Shown here: piece after piece, positions 33,761 through 42,190 of the stretch
Layout: each line of letters opens with the position of its first letter
Numbering within the stretch: position 1 is the stretch's first letter
NCBI GenBank assembly: GCA_036402075.1
Contig: DASWTP010000284.1
Coordinates: forward strand, 1-64,000
DNA length: 64,000 nt
From: Chryseosolibacter sp036402075
GTDB taxonomy: Bacteria > Bacteroidota > Bacteroidia > Cytophagales > Cyclobacteriaceae
Direction of reading: 5' to 3'
The notes under the pieces: generated by a model
The model's database searches: none
Told to the model about the DNA's origin: nothing
Seen by the model: only the letters and a program-made list of their open reading frames with translations
Program-made: the position numbers and the translations under genes

Positions 33761-36343
33761 TCATGACCGATTGTTTTTCCTTTTTTTGAATAGCTTTTCG
33801 ATCTCAACACCCGTCAACACAACGAGTGACAAGCCAATGCACGATACCAGTTCCCCCAACGAAAGCGGTTGCGTTTTAAATATCGTGTTTGCAAAAGGGA
33901 GATAAATTACACCGAGCTGCAGCACGAACGTCAGCAATACGGCCCCGAGCAATGGTATGTTGCTAAACAGGCCGAGTTTGAACAAAAATTGCCGATCACT
34001 GCGAATACCCATCACGTGACCCAACTGCGACAATGACAAAACGGTGAACACCATGGTTTGCCAGTGCGGCATGTCGTGGTTCACTGCCCAGGCTTCCGTG
34101 GCCAGCGTAATGACTGCCATCAATAATCCTACCCACGCAATGTGAATGCCGATGCCATCCGCGAATAAACTTTCGTTTGTTTTTCGTGGTGGACGCTGCA
34201 TGATATCTACTTCCGCTTTTTCACTTCCTAATGCCAGGCCAGGCAAACCATCGGTCACGAGGTTGATCCATAAAATATGAATGGGAAGAAGCGGAATTGG
34301 CAATCCTACGAGGGGCGCCAGAAACATCGTCCAGATCTCCGCACTGTTACAGGTCATGATGTACTTCACGAACTTTCGGATGTTGTCGTAAATGTGACGT
34401 CCTTCCTTTACTGCTTTAACAATGGTTGCAAAGTTGTCGTCAAGCAAGACCATGTCGGAAGCTTCTTTGCTCACATCTGTACCACTAATACCCATCGCCA
34501 CACCGATGTCAGACGCCTTTAACGAAGGGGCATCATTCACACCATCGCCCGTCATTGAGACAAAATGATTTTTCCTTTGAAGCGCCTTCACAATTCTCAA
34601 CTTTTGTTCAGGCGACACCCTGGCATAGACCCGGATCATCTCAACTTTACTTTCGAAGTCCGCATCGTTCATGGCCTGTAGCTCCTTACCCGTGACTACG
34701 AGTTCATTCGCTGAGAGGATGCCAATTTGTTTTGCTATGGCTGCTGCCGTGGCTGGGTGGTCTCCAGTAATCATGACAGTGGTGATCCCGGCCGTTTTAC
34801 ATTCATCAATCGCTACCCTGGCTTCTTCGCGAGGTGGATCGATCATCCCCGCCAATCCGGCAAACACAAAATCTTTTTCGATTGTCTCGTGATTGAAGGG
34901 TGCGGGGATGCTGTCGATGATTCGATAACCAAACGCAATAACACGCATTCCCTCGGCCGACCAGGCAGAGGCCCGATCCAGGAGCGCTCCATTGTTATCC
35001 TGATCGGCTAACGTGGCGACCAACGACTCAACCGCACCCTTGCACGTGATCAAAAATCGCTTGTCCAGTTGGTGCACGGTCGTCATCAATTTCCGTTCGG
35101 AATCAAACGGAAGCTCGGCCACGCGGGAGAGTTTCCCGGTCAAGGTCGAAAAAACATCAGCGGAGAATTTTTCAAAAAAATGCTCGATCAACGCCACTTC
35201 AGTCGGATCGCCCGTGAACTGATCGTCTGCGTTCTTTTTTACATCCTGATTTAGCGCCATGGAGCACTCCAGGGCACCGATCTTATTGAATATCTCATCG
35301 CGGGTCGCACTCTCCACACGCACTACCTTCATTTTGTTCTGGGTAAGCGTTCCGGTTTTATCCGAGCAAATGAATGTAACCGAACCTAATGTTTCGACTG
35401 CCGATAATTTTCGAATGAGGGCGTTTTTCTTCACCAGTCTTTTTGCCCCGGCAGCCAGTGCAACCGTGATCAGGGCTGGAAGCGCCTCGGGAATGGCAGC
35501 TACCGCGAGCGAAATGGAGGTAAGCAACATCGTCATCGGATCTTCATTCATAAAAAATCCGACAGCAAAAAATAGCGCACAGATGAGTATAACGAGGTAC
35601 GACAATTTCTTCCCAAAATCAGCCATGCGTTTTTGCAGTGGAGTCACCTCCTCACCGACTTGCAGCATTCTCGCAATCGCGCCAATCTCCGTAGACATAC
35701 CGGTAGCGATCACGATCCCTTTTGCCCTGCCGTTTGTAACGAGTGTACTTTTATAGGACATGTTAAGCCGGTCCCCCAGCGCGAGGTCGTTTTCGGGAAT
35801 GACTTTATCAATCTTCTCCACTGGCACAGATTCCCCTGTAAGTGCAGACTCATTCACCCGCAGACCGAACGCCTCTACGAGTCGAAGATCTGCCGGCACA
35901 ATGTTCCCTGCTTCCAGTTCAACAAGATCACCGGGCACCAGCATGGACGAGTTGATAGTAACAAGCTTGCCATCGCGCTTCACATGAGCTTTCAGTGCAG
36001 AGATCTTTTTCAGCGCCTCCATGGCTTCTTCCGCCTTGTTTTCCTGAACGAACCCAACAATAGCGTTGAGAATGACAATAACAACGATGATTATTGTATC
36101 GGTAAGATCGCCCGCAATTCCGGCAACAACCGCTGCCGCCAGCAGAACAACGATCATGAAATCCTTAAACTGGTTCAAAAAAATCTGGAGGGGTGATTTT
36201 CGCTTCTTTTCCAGCAGTTCGTTAGGCCCAACTTCAGCCATTTTCTTTTGAGCGGCATCACTCGTGAGACCTTCAATGGATGATCCCAACGTCTTAAAAA
36301 TCTCCTCTCTGGATAGCTGCCAGTAATTCATGTTGTATTCCAT
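33761..36343 (-). CDS. P2A-type cation-transporting ATPase (calcium-type)
   Basis: 860 residues (856 if Met5 is the start). N-terminal cation ATPase domain (YWQLSREEIFKTLG), actuator loop LTGESVPVEK, ion-site helix with PEALPALI, phosphorylation site CSDKTGTLTQNKM, ATP hinge MTGDGVNDAPSLKASDIGVAMG and the C-terminal helix motif NLVTDGLPGLALG. These are the marks of SERCA-like P2A pumps, which export Ca2+ or Mn2+. It is on its own; a 174-base spacer to the AI-2E gene holds no perfect FNR-like box (nearest near 36417, one-sided). Confidence 0.92.
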   Translation of the reverse strand: MEYNMNYWQLSREEIFKTLGSSIEGLTSDAAQKKMAEVGPNELLEKKRKSPLQIFLNQFKDFMIVVLLAAAVVAGIAGDLTDTIIIVVIVILNAIVGFVQENKAEEAMEALKKISALKAHVKRDGKLVTINSSMLVPGDLVELEAGNIVPADLRLVEAFGLRVNESALTGESVPVEKIDKVIPENDLALGDRLNMSYKSTLVTNGRAKGIVIATGMSTEIGAIARMLQVGEEVTPLQKRMADFGKKLSYLVILICALFFAVGFFMNEDPMTMLLTSISLAVAAIPEALPALITVALAAGAKRLVKKNALIRKLSAVETLGSVTFICSDKTGTLTQNKMKVVRVESATRDEIFNKIGALECSMALNQDVKKNADDQFTGDPTEVALIEHFFEKFSADVFSTLTGKLSRVAELPFDSERKLMTTVHQLDKRFLITCKGAVESLVATLADQDNNGALLDRASAWSAEGMRVIAFGYRIIDSIPAPFNHETIEKDFVFAGLAGMIDPPREEARVAIDECKTAGITTVMITGDHPATAAAIAKQIGILSANELVVTGKELQAMNDADFESKVEMIRVYARVSPEQKLRIVKALQRKNHFVSMTGDGVNDAPSLKASDIGVAMGISGTDVSKEASDMVLLDDNFATIVKAVKEGRHIYDNIRKFVKYIMTCNSAEIWTMFLAPLVGLPIPLLPIHILWINLVTDGLPGLALGSEKAEVDIMQRPPRKTNESLFADGIGIHIAWVGLLMAVITLATEAWAVNHDMPHWQTMVFTVLSLSQLGHVMGIRSDRQFLFKLGLFSNIPLLGAVLLTFVLQLGVIYLPFANTIFKTQPLSLGELVSCIGLSLVVLTGVEIEKLFKKRKNNRS

Positions 36344-36517
36344 TTAGGCATCGCTAATATGGTTGTTTTCAGCGGAATAATGGCAGCACACATCTGGCAA
36401 AAACATCAGTAATCGATTGATGCGAATTGATTTCGCCCAGGGCATTTGCAATCAGCATGCAGGAGTATTGTCACTACTGGCAGCTCAAAGCAGGGACCGG
36501 TGCTTGGCAGATGCGTG

Positions 36518-37585
36518 TTATGATTTCAATGGAGGTTCGGAAGCACCTAGCATCAACGCAAGTGTCTTTAAGCGAGGCGTGTGATCGGCAATCAATTTTA
36601 GAATTCCCGCAAATGGAACGAATAAGATCATTCCAGCCATACCCCACAAAAGTCCGCCAATAAAAATTGATAGGAGCATAACCAGCGTGTTCACATTGAG
36701 GCGGCTGCTGACAGCGAGGGGAAAGATAACATTCGCTTCCAGGTATTGCACAAACGCAAACACACCAACGATCCCGATAGGATACCAAACTGAATCATAT
36801 GTGATCCACGCCATAGCCATCGGAAGCAGTGCTCCAATCATAATACCAACGTATGGGATAAACGTAAGCAAAGATGCGATTAACCCGAAGAGTATGGCGT
36901 GTGGGACTCCGAGCAGCAGAAGTCCGATGCTGTTCAGTATTCCAACAACGAGGTAAACGACCCCCATACCTTTAATGAAATTGTAATAAGCGTTAATAGT
37001 CAGGGAAAGAATTTCAACTATATTTTCCCTGCGCTCACCCGGAAACAACCGTAGCAAAACCTTCAACCAAAGTTCGCGATAAAAGAGTATCAATACGGAG
37101 TACACGGGTATGAGGATCATTAACACGGTAGAAAAAGCGGAAGCAGAAATCATCTTACCAAAAAAAGCCAGTGCCCCACCCGTTGAGCCGTTGAATAACT
37201 GGGTCACCAATTTATTCTGCTCGGCCTTCGACACACCATAAGCTTCATTAAGGTATAGACTAAAGTCCTCCATCGTCTCACCGAGTTTTACTTGCACGGT
37301 GGGCCATTCGTCAAGGAATGAAAGCGTCTGGTTGACCAGTAAGGCAACCAGCCCGGAAAGCAACGCGGTTAAAAAAATCATGTTGATCAGAATTGCCATC
37401 ATCCGGCTTAGTCCTTTGCGCTCAAGCCAGCGGCATGAAGGATAGATCACAAAACTGATCAGTGCTGCAAAACTGAGCGGAATGAAAATGTCGCGTCCGA
37501 AATAGAGGATCGCTGATCCAAACACAATATACTGCAGGATGGCAAGCGGGGTTGCTTTAATTTCCACTTCTCTGGTCATAATCAA
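36518..37585 (-). CDS. AI-2E/YdjX-type membrane permease
   Basis: 355 residues with seven or eight membrane segments of the AI-2E transporter family (PF01594 pattern). Visible segments are ILQYIVFGSAILYFG and LSFAALISFVIYP, a soluble central part (LGETMEDFSLYLNEAYGV) and the conserved C-terminal core with LTFIPYVGIMIGALLPM and MAGMILFVPFAGILKLIAD. Members export signals, Na+/H+ or other solutes; no specific role can be read. It follows the D-lactate dehydrogenase gene after 11 bases and is expected to share its promoter. Confidence 0.87.
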   Translation of the reverse strand: MIMTREVEIKATPLAILQYIVFGSAILYFGRDIFIPLSFAALISFVIYPSCRWLERKGLSRMMAILINMIFLTALLSGLVALLVNQTLSFLDEWPTVQVKLGETMEDFSLYLNEAYGVSKAEQNKLVTQLFNGSTGGALAFFGKMISASAFSTVLMILIPVYSVLILFYRELWLKVLLRLFPGERRENIVEILSLTINAYYNFIKGMGVVYLVVGILNSIGLLLLGVPHAILFGLIASLLTFIPYVGIMIGALLPMAMAWITYDSVWYPIGIVGVFAFVQYLEANVIFPLAVSSRLNVNTLVMLLSIFIGGLLWGMAGMILFVPFAGILKLIADHTPRLKTLALMLGASEPPLKS

Positions 37586-37596
37586 ACTCAGTATTA

Positions 37597-38619
37597 TTAT
37601 TGCACTGCGTTATTTGCAAAAATTAGGTCCGGCTGATTGAGTTGATTCCGGCACTCAGCCTTCTCGCTCCAGCAATCAATGTTTGCAAGCGTGGTTGCCG
37701 CAATGCCTGTGAGCGCTTCGTGGGTAAGGAACGCCTGATGCCCTGTGATGAGAACATTTGTAAAACTGCGTAGTCGGGCGAAAGACGGATCGGTGAGCAC
37801 ATCAGCGCGATGGTCTTCAAAAAACAAACCTTTTTCCTTGTCGTAAACATCAAGGCAGACCGCTCCGATATTTTTTTTCTCCAGGGCTTCAATCAGATCG
37901 TTCGTATTAACGACCGCTCCGCGCGAGGTATTGATCAGCACCACATTTCTTTTCATTTGAAGGAACCGATCCTTTGAGAAAAGGTTGCGAGTAGAGTCGT
38001 TTAACGGACAGTGAATGGAAATAATGTCGCAGTCTTTAATCAGCTCACCGAATTGTACATACCTGACTCCAATGGCTTCAGCCTCCGGATTACGGACGGG
38101 ATCGCTGGCTAACACCACAGCTCCGAAGCCCGTCATGATTCTGGCGAACGCGACCCCGATCTTGCCGGTGCCGACTATACCCACCACTTTACCATGGACG
38201 TCAAAACCAGTCAACGTATCTAACCGAAAATCCTGCAGTTGCATGAGCAGTTGACTCTGAACAATTTTCCTGTTCACAGTCATGAGCATGGCTACGGCAT
38301 GTTCGGCAATACTATAGGGCGAATACTCCGGAACGTTTGCAACCGCAATACCTGACTTTGTAGCAGCATTCAGGTCGACATGATCAAATCCAGCTGAACG
38401 AAGTGCGATAAAGCGCACACCCACTGACGCTAGTTTTTCGAGCACTGGAGCGGAGGCATCGTCAGATGTAAAAAGCGCTATCGCCTCGAATTCACTCGCT
38501 AATGAAGCTGTATCCAACGTCAGTCTCCTTTCAGTAAACCGAACCTCGTGTTTTGCGCCAAGGCACCTTTCCAGGTAAGGCTTGTCGTATGGTTTTGTGC
38601 TGTAAGCGAGTATTCTCAT
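37597..38619 (-). CDS. D-lactate dehydrogenase (LdhA-like)
   Basis: I start at ATG 38617-38619 (MRILAYSTKP); an upstream ATG at 38685 lies across the promoter boxes. 340 residues of the D-2-hydroxyacid dehydrogenase family. NAD motif GTGKIGVAFARIMTGFGA, catalytic Arg in SRGAVVNTNDL, a Glu in the segment up to LDVYDKEKGLFFEDH, and the catalytic His in LITGHQAFLTHEA. The LFFED pattern and length point to fermentative D-lactate dehydrogenase, reducing pyruvate with NADH. Two perfect FNR-like boxes and a perfect -7 element upstream fit anaerobic induction. Confidence 0.92.
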   Translation of the reverse strand: MRILAYSTKPYDKPYLERCLGAKHEVRFTERRLTLDTASLASEFEAIALFTSDDASAPVLEKLASVGVRFIALRSAGFDHVDLNAATKSGIAVANVPEYSPYSIAEHAVAMLMTVNRKIVQSQLLMQLQDFRLDTLTGFDVHGKVVGIVGTGKIGVAFARIMTGFGAVVLASDPVRNPEAEAIGVRYVQFGELIKDCDIISIHCPLNDSTRNLFSKDRFLQMKRNVVLINTSRGAVVNTNDLIEALEKKNIGAVCLDVYDKEKGLFFEDHRADVLTDPSFARLRSFTNVLITGHQAFLTHEALTGIAATTLANIDCWSEKAECRNQLNQPDLIFANNAVQ

Positions 38620-38643
38620 GGTTGATTCGTTTTTGATGATTAA

Positions 38644-38709
38644 CAAAGATATCGGGTGCTGACATGGCTGGGGGGTGATGCTCATCAGACGAGAAAATGA
38701 TATTTATCA
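38644..38709 (-). promoter_or_regulatory. Divergent regulatory region: tandem FNR-like boxes and ldh promoter
   Basis: Two perfect boxes, TGATGCTCATCA (38676-38687) and TGATATTTATCA (38698-38709), have centres 22 bp apart. For the minus-strand D-lactate dehydrogenase they lie 37.5 and 59.5 bp from the end of a perfect -7 element TATCTTTG (38644-38651), leaving a leader of about 20 bases. They may also serve the divergent OsmC gene (ATG 38847), where I found no clear -7 element at the matching distance. Confidence 0.75.
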
Positions 38710-38846
38710 GTTATATCACAAATAATCGATTGAATGTAAGGATGCACCCGTTCTATTGCGAGCAGATGATCTCAATCACAGGGAGGAATGACAAATCTCA
38801 GGAAATATGGCGAGAGCCCGATCTACCTTAGCATTACGAAACCACC

Positions 38847-39326
38847 ATGGAAACTCATTACTACCATGTCGATATTCGCTGGAACCGCGATCGCAAAGGC
38901 ATGATGTGCTCACCTGAAATTGACACACCACTCCTCACGAGCAAGGGCTGCATTGAAATCGCAACACCACCCGAATTCCCAAAAGGAATCGCAGGGGTTT
39001 GGTCACCCGAGCATCTCTTCACCGCCTCGGTGAGCAGTTGTCTGATGACGACATTTCTTTCCATTGCTGAAAATTCCAAACTGAATTTCCTGGACTTCGC
39101 GTGCCAATCGCAGGGCAAACTTGAAAAAGTTGATGGCAAGTTTCAGATGACCGAGGTATTGCTGGCGCCAACGATTACCGTATCGACCGAAGCAGACCGC
39201 GAGAAAGCAGAACGTGTCATTCGAAAGTCAGAAGGTGCGTGCCTGATTTCGAACTCCATCCGGTCAAAAGTGACGCTCACGCCAATCATCAAGGTAATAG
39301 AAAATAAACGTGTTACTCCTGTGTAA
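38847..39326 (+). CDS. OsmC-family peroxidase-like protein
   Basis: 159 residues. The two redox cysteines of OsmC/Ohr proteins are present: Cys65 in SVSSCLMTTFL and Cys132 in SEGACLISNSI. The family reduces organic hydroperoxides using thiols. It is divergent from the D-lactate dehydrogenase gene and is followed after 11 bases by a Usp gene, so it belongs to the stress group of the island. A related non-peroxidase OsmC-like function is possible. Confidence 0.9.
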   Translation: METHYYHVDIRWNRDRKGMMCSPEIDTPLLTSKGCIEIATPPEFPKGIAGVWSPEHLFTASVSSCLMTTFLSIAENSKLNFLDFACQSQGKLEKVDGKFQMTEVLLAPTITVSTEADREKAERVIRKSEGACLISNSIRSKVTLTPIIKVIENKRVTPV

Positions 39327-39337
39327 AACTTAATTGT

Positions 39338-40156
39338 ATGCGAAAGATACTCTGCCCAACCGATTTTTCTGAGTCAGCACAAAACGCGGTTGCATATGCA
39401 GCCAAGCTCGCTCAAGCGACCGAAGCAACTGTCACGCTACTGAATGTTCAATCGTTGTTTGAGCTGGCTGCGCCCCAGGTTGCAGATGAAGATGAAGCCA
39501 CGGTCAAGTCGATCCCTGACGCGCTCGAGGAACAGAGTTTGGAAGTAAGCAGATCCTTCCGAATCTCTTGCTATGCCGAAACACAGTCATCCTCGGTTTC
39601 CCTTACGCGGACGATTGCAGAAAAAGCCTCCGATTACGATTTAGTGGTTATGGGCACGAACGGTCCGGATGACATTTATCAATTCCTGACGGGCAGCAAC
39701 GCCTACAAGGCTGCGATCAAAAGTTCCGTCCCGGTTCTGCTCATCCCCAACGGCTGCGGTTTTACCGAAATAAAACGGGTCGTTTACGCTTTTGACTACC
39801 TGACTGCCAGGAAACTTCCATTAGAACAACTTAAACCCTGGATCAAGGTTTTGAAATGTGAGCTCGCAGTACTCCAGGTGATGGAAGAAGCCTATAGCGA
39901 AGAATTTGAAGAAGAATTGAAGGAGCTCCAGTTTATTTCAAAATCACTCTGGGCGGACGATATCACCTTAACGTTTGACACGATCCGTTCGTATGAAATT
40001 GCAGAGAGCATCCACAGTTATGTGCTCCGGTCGCAGCCCGACATGCTTGCGTTGTGTGCTGTTCACCGCAATTTGCTAGAGAGATTCTTTCACAATAGCC
40101 TGATCAAAGACATCAGTTCGGTCTCAAATTATCCGGTATTCATTTTTCATCATTAG
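39338..40156 (+). CDS. Two-domain universal stress protein
   Basis: 272 residues. The first Usp domain opens with MRKILCPTDFSESAQNAVAY and closes with MGTNGPDDIYQFLTGSNAYKAAIKSSVPVLLIP; the second is more divergent (IKRVVYAFDYLTARKL). It probably shares the OsmC promoter. The second domain keeps little of the ATP-loop pattern, so it may be non-binding. Confidence 0.87.
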   Translation: MRKILCPTDFSESAQNAVAYAAKLAQATEATVTLLNVQSLFELAAPQVADEDEATVKSIPDALEEQSLEVSRSFRISCYAETQSSSVSLTRTIAEKASDYDLVVMGTNGPDDIYQFLTGSNAYKAAIKSSVPVLLIPNGCGFTEIKRVVYAFDYLTARKLPLEQLKPWIKVLKCELAVLQVMEEAYSEEFEEELKELQFISKSLWADDITLTFDTIRSYEIAESIHSYVLRSQPDMLALCAVHRNLLERFFHNSLIKDISSVSNYPVFIFHH

Positions 40157-40195
40157 CGAATAGACTGAACCACAATCTATAAAAGCGTCAAAATT

Positions 40196-40615
40196 ATGAT
40201 TTCAGTAAAAGAAGCAACCTGCAAATATGTTCTACAACCCATGCCACTGGAAAAACGCGCCAGGACCCTTTGGGGACTTTCAGGATGCATGCTATGGAAA
40301 GGTGAAGTAGCGCTTTTTCAGAAAATACTGGATGAGCGCGCCTCCCTGTTTACGACCCTTGACGAAAAGAAAAGAGCTGAGCACTTTCCAAGTCTCATCA
40401 CAAGTTATGACAAAGGCGGGATCATCGAGAACCTGCGTAAAAAATTACGTGAGCACGAAAACCGCCTCGCACAGCTACTGGAAAACGTAAACGGAGATGA
40501 CACGCAATACTTCACGGAGTATGCCGCGTTGACGGAAGAAGTAGACAAGTTTTCAAACGGATTCATAGAATTTCGCAAGGAGATCTTGGGTTTCATAAAA
40601 GCGGCTAAACATTGA
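40196..40615 (+). CDS. Hypothetical helical protein
   Basis: 139 residues with no motif I recognise. The sequence is largely helical, with a probable coiled-coil region (NLRKKLREHENRLAQLLENV) and a charged C-terminus. It lies 39 bases after the Usp gene and 6 bases before a membrane flavodoxin-like gene, so it is likely in the same unit. It could be a haemerythrin-like helical bundle, but the required His pattern is not evident. Confidence 0.6.
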   Translation: MISVKEATCKYVLQPMPLEKRARTLWGLSGCMLWKGEVALFQKILDERASLFTTLDEKKRAEHFPSLITSYDKGGIIENLRKKLREHENRLAQLLENVNGDDTQYFTEYAALTEEVDKFSNGFIEFRKEILGFIKAAKH

Positions 40616-40621
40616 CCGGTT

Positions 40622-41212
40622 ATGAAAAAGCTTGTGCGTGTTTTAACTTATTCCGTTGGTGGCATTCTGCTTTTTTGGACCATCCTTACTCTTTGGGTCG
40701 AGCGAAAAGGAAAGGCTGAAAGCTTTAACTTTGGCGATGTTTCAGCGAGCACTTCGATCCTCATCGTGTATGACCCGGATCCATTCTACGATCTTGACAA
40801 ACAGGTGTGCGTTGCCTTTGCCGAGACGGCTGCAGCCGGTGGCGCTTATTGCAAAGTTTCAACGGTAGCAGCGGTCTCTCCTTCCGAAGCCCGCAGCTAC
40901 GATGCATATGTTTTTTGCGGCAACACATACAACTGGCAGCCCGACTGGGCAATCACAAATTTTATTGAGAACCTTGCTGATCTCTCGTCAAAAAGAGTCG
41001 TGGTATTCACAGTGGGTGCAGGGGCAACGCAGGGTTCACAGCGTGCCCTTGAGTCGCTGGTCGTGAATCAGGGTGGTAAACTAATTGAATCTCGTTCACT
41101 TTGGCTGATGCGACCGAACGATGAATCTCGGACGGACGAATCGAATGTTGACGTTGCCAAGTCGATGGCGAGAAGCAGTGCGGCCGTTCTTGTAAGCAGT
41201 CTGAGACATTAG
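40622..41212 (+). CDS. Membrane-anchored flavodoxin-like protein
   Basis: 196 residues. A single N-terminal membrane anchor (about 8-25) is followed by an alpha-beta domain of flavodoxin-like order: TSILIVYDPDPFYDLDKQVCVAFAETA, then YDAYVFCGNTYNWQPDWAITNFIEN and KRVVVFTVGAGATQGSQRALE. No clear FMN phosphate loop (T/SxTGxT) is seen, so FMN binding is uncertain. Its stop overlaps the stop of the convergent regulator gene (TTAG shared at 41209-41212). Confidence 0.7.
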   Translation: MKKLVRVLTYSVGGILLFWTILTLWVERKGKAESFNFGDVSASTSILIVYDPDPFYDLDKQVCVAFAETAAAGGAYCKVSTVAAVSPSEARSYDAYVFCGNTYNWQPDWAITNFIENLADLSSKRVVVFTVGAGATQGSQRALESLVVNQGGKLIESRSLWLMRPNDESRTDESNVDVAKSMARSSAAVLVSSLRH

Positions 41213-41904
41213 CTGTAAATCCGGCCAAGGCTGCGCAATTTGGTTTCTGCGAGTATTTTTATCTTCCGCTCGCTCAGCTGGAGATATTTTTTCGTCTTAA
41301 AATCCGAGAGCGCACGGAAAATTGATTCAACAGACGATCCCACGAGGTATGCGATTTCTTCCTTGGTAAGCTCAGCATCGATATATCCATCGGAAGTCTT
41401 TCCGAAAACATTCTGTAGTTTGATTAGCGCTTCCGCCAATCGCTGACCAACCGATTTTGAGCGAAGACTTAGGATGACCTCATTCAACTGGAATGTCTCA
41501 TCGGCCACGAGTTCGTGTACACGCTGGTAAATACTGGGATATGAGCTCATCGAACGTTTGAGCAACATTTTGGGAAGGAAACACACAGTAGCATCAGAAA
41601 GACATGTGGCGGTATATGCATTGGTAGTTGCAAAGAGACTTTCATGGCCAAGCGTCCCGCGATCAGCGTATAGGCCCACAGTGACTTTTTCCCCTTTGTG
41701 AGATTCTAATGCCACTCTGACTTTCCCCTGCTGGATGCAGAAGAGACCTTCAGGTTCCCTTCCTTGTTCAAAAATATTCTGACCTCTCCTTAAGTTGAGG
41801 CTTATAGCATTCCCGCGAAGGTTGCAGCGCTCCTGGTTCGACAGCTCACTTAGCACACTCTGTTTTAAAGACGCACATTCACCTGTACAACAATTTCCCT
41901 TCAT
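41209..41904 (-). CDS. Crp/Fnr-family transcription regulator
   Basis: 231 residues. Domains in order: a Cys-rich N-terminus (Cys5, Cys6, Cys10, then Cys27), a cyclic-nucleotide-binding-like beta roll (IFEQGREPEGLFCIQQGKVRVALES), a dimer helix and a C-terminal winged helix (about residues 160-205, LTKEEIAYLVGSSVESIFRALSDFK). Cys5, Cys6, Cys10 and Cys27 are not spaced exactly like the Fe-S ligands of E. coli FNR, so an oxygen-sensing cluster is possible but unproven. It is the only Crp/Fnr-type gene in the window and the best candidate for reading the TGAYNNNNRTCA boxes. A perfect box (42014-42025) lies in its upstream region. Confidence 0.9.
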   Translation of the reverse strand: MKGNCCTGECASLKQSVLSELSNQERCNLRGNAISLNLRRGQNIFEQGREPEGLFCIQQGKVRVALESHKGEKVTVGLYADRGTLGHESLFATTNAYTATCLSDATVCFLPKMLLKRSMSSYPSIYQRVHELVADETFQLNEVILSLRSKSVGQRLAEALIKLQNVFGKTSDGYIDAELTKEEIAYLVGSSVESIFRALSDFKTKKYLQLSERKIKILAETKLRSLGRIYS

Positions 41905-42013
41905 TTCTCAATTGATTTCAATCTCTAAATGCACCGAATCCACTAAAAAAGTAACCGCGACCGGAAACATGGCCAATAATTTATTTAATCGGTCGAACCA
42001 CCTCGTTGGCATA

Positions 42014-42025
42014 TGACTTGCGTCA
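42014..42025. promoter_or_regulatory. FNR-like box between the Crp/Fnr gene and the PAS gene
   Basis: TGACTTGCGTCA is a perfect TGAYNNNNRTCA palindrome extended as ATATGAC...GTCATAC. It is 109 bases upstream of the regulator ATG and 165 upstream of the PAS protein start. No second box at 22 bp and no clear -7 element at the usual distance were found on either strand, so autoregulation is only a suggestion. Confidence 0.6.
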
Positions 42026-42190
42026 TACTCCAGCCGCGCACCGTACCGGATCAGAAGGGTCATCTTACACACTTCGGCCGACCGTTTTCATGCAACCTTC
42101 TATTAGCAATCACACCTGGGCATGTCAGTTCTCCTAACTGAATTCAGGCAAGCTCAGTTACCTTAGATTAAACCGATAAGCCCCCTACGC

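Noticed and set aside
36344..36517. FNR-like site upstream of the P2A ATPase
   Set aside because: TGATGCGAATTGA near 36417 matches only the left half of the box, and no -7 element follows at the usual distance.
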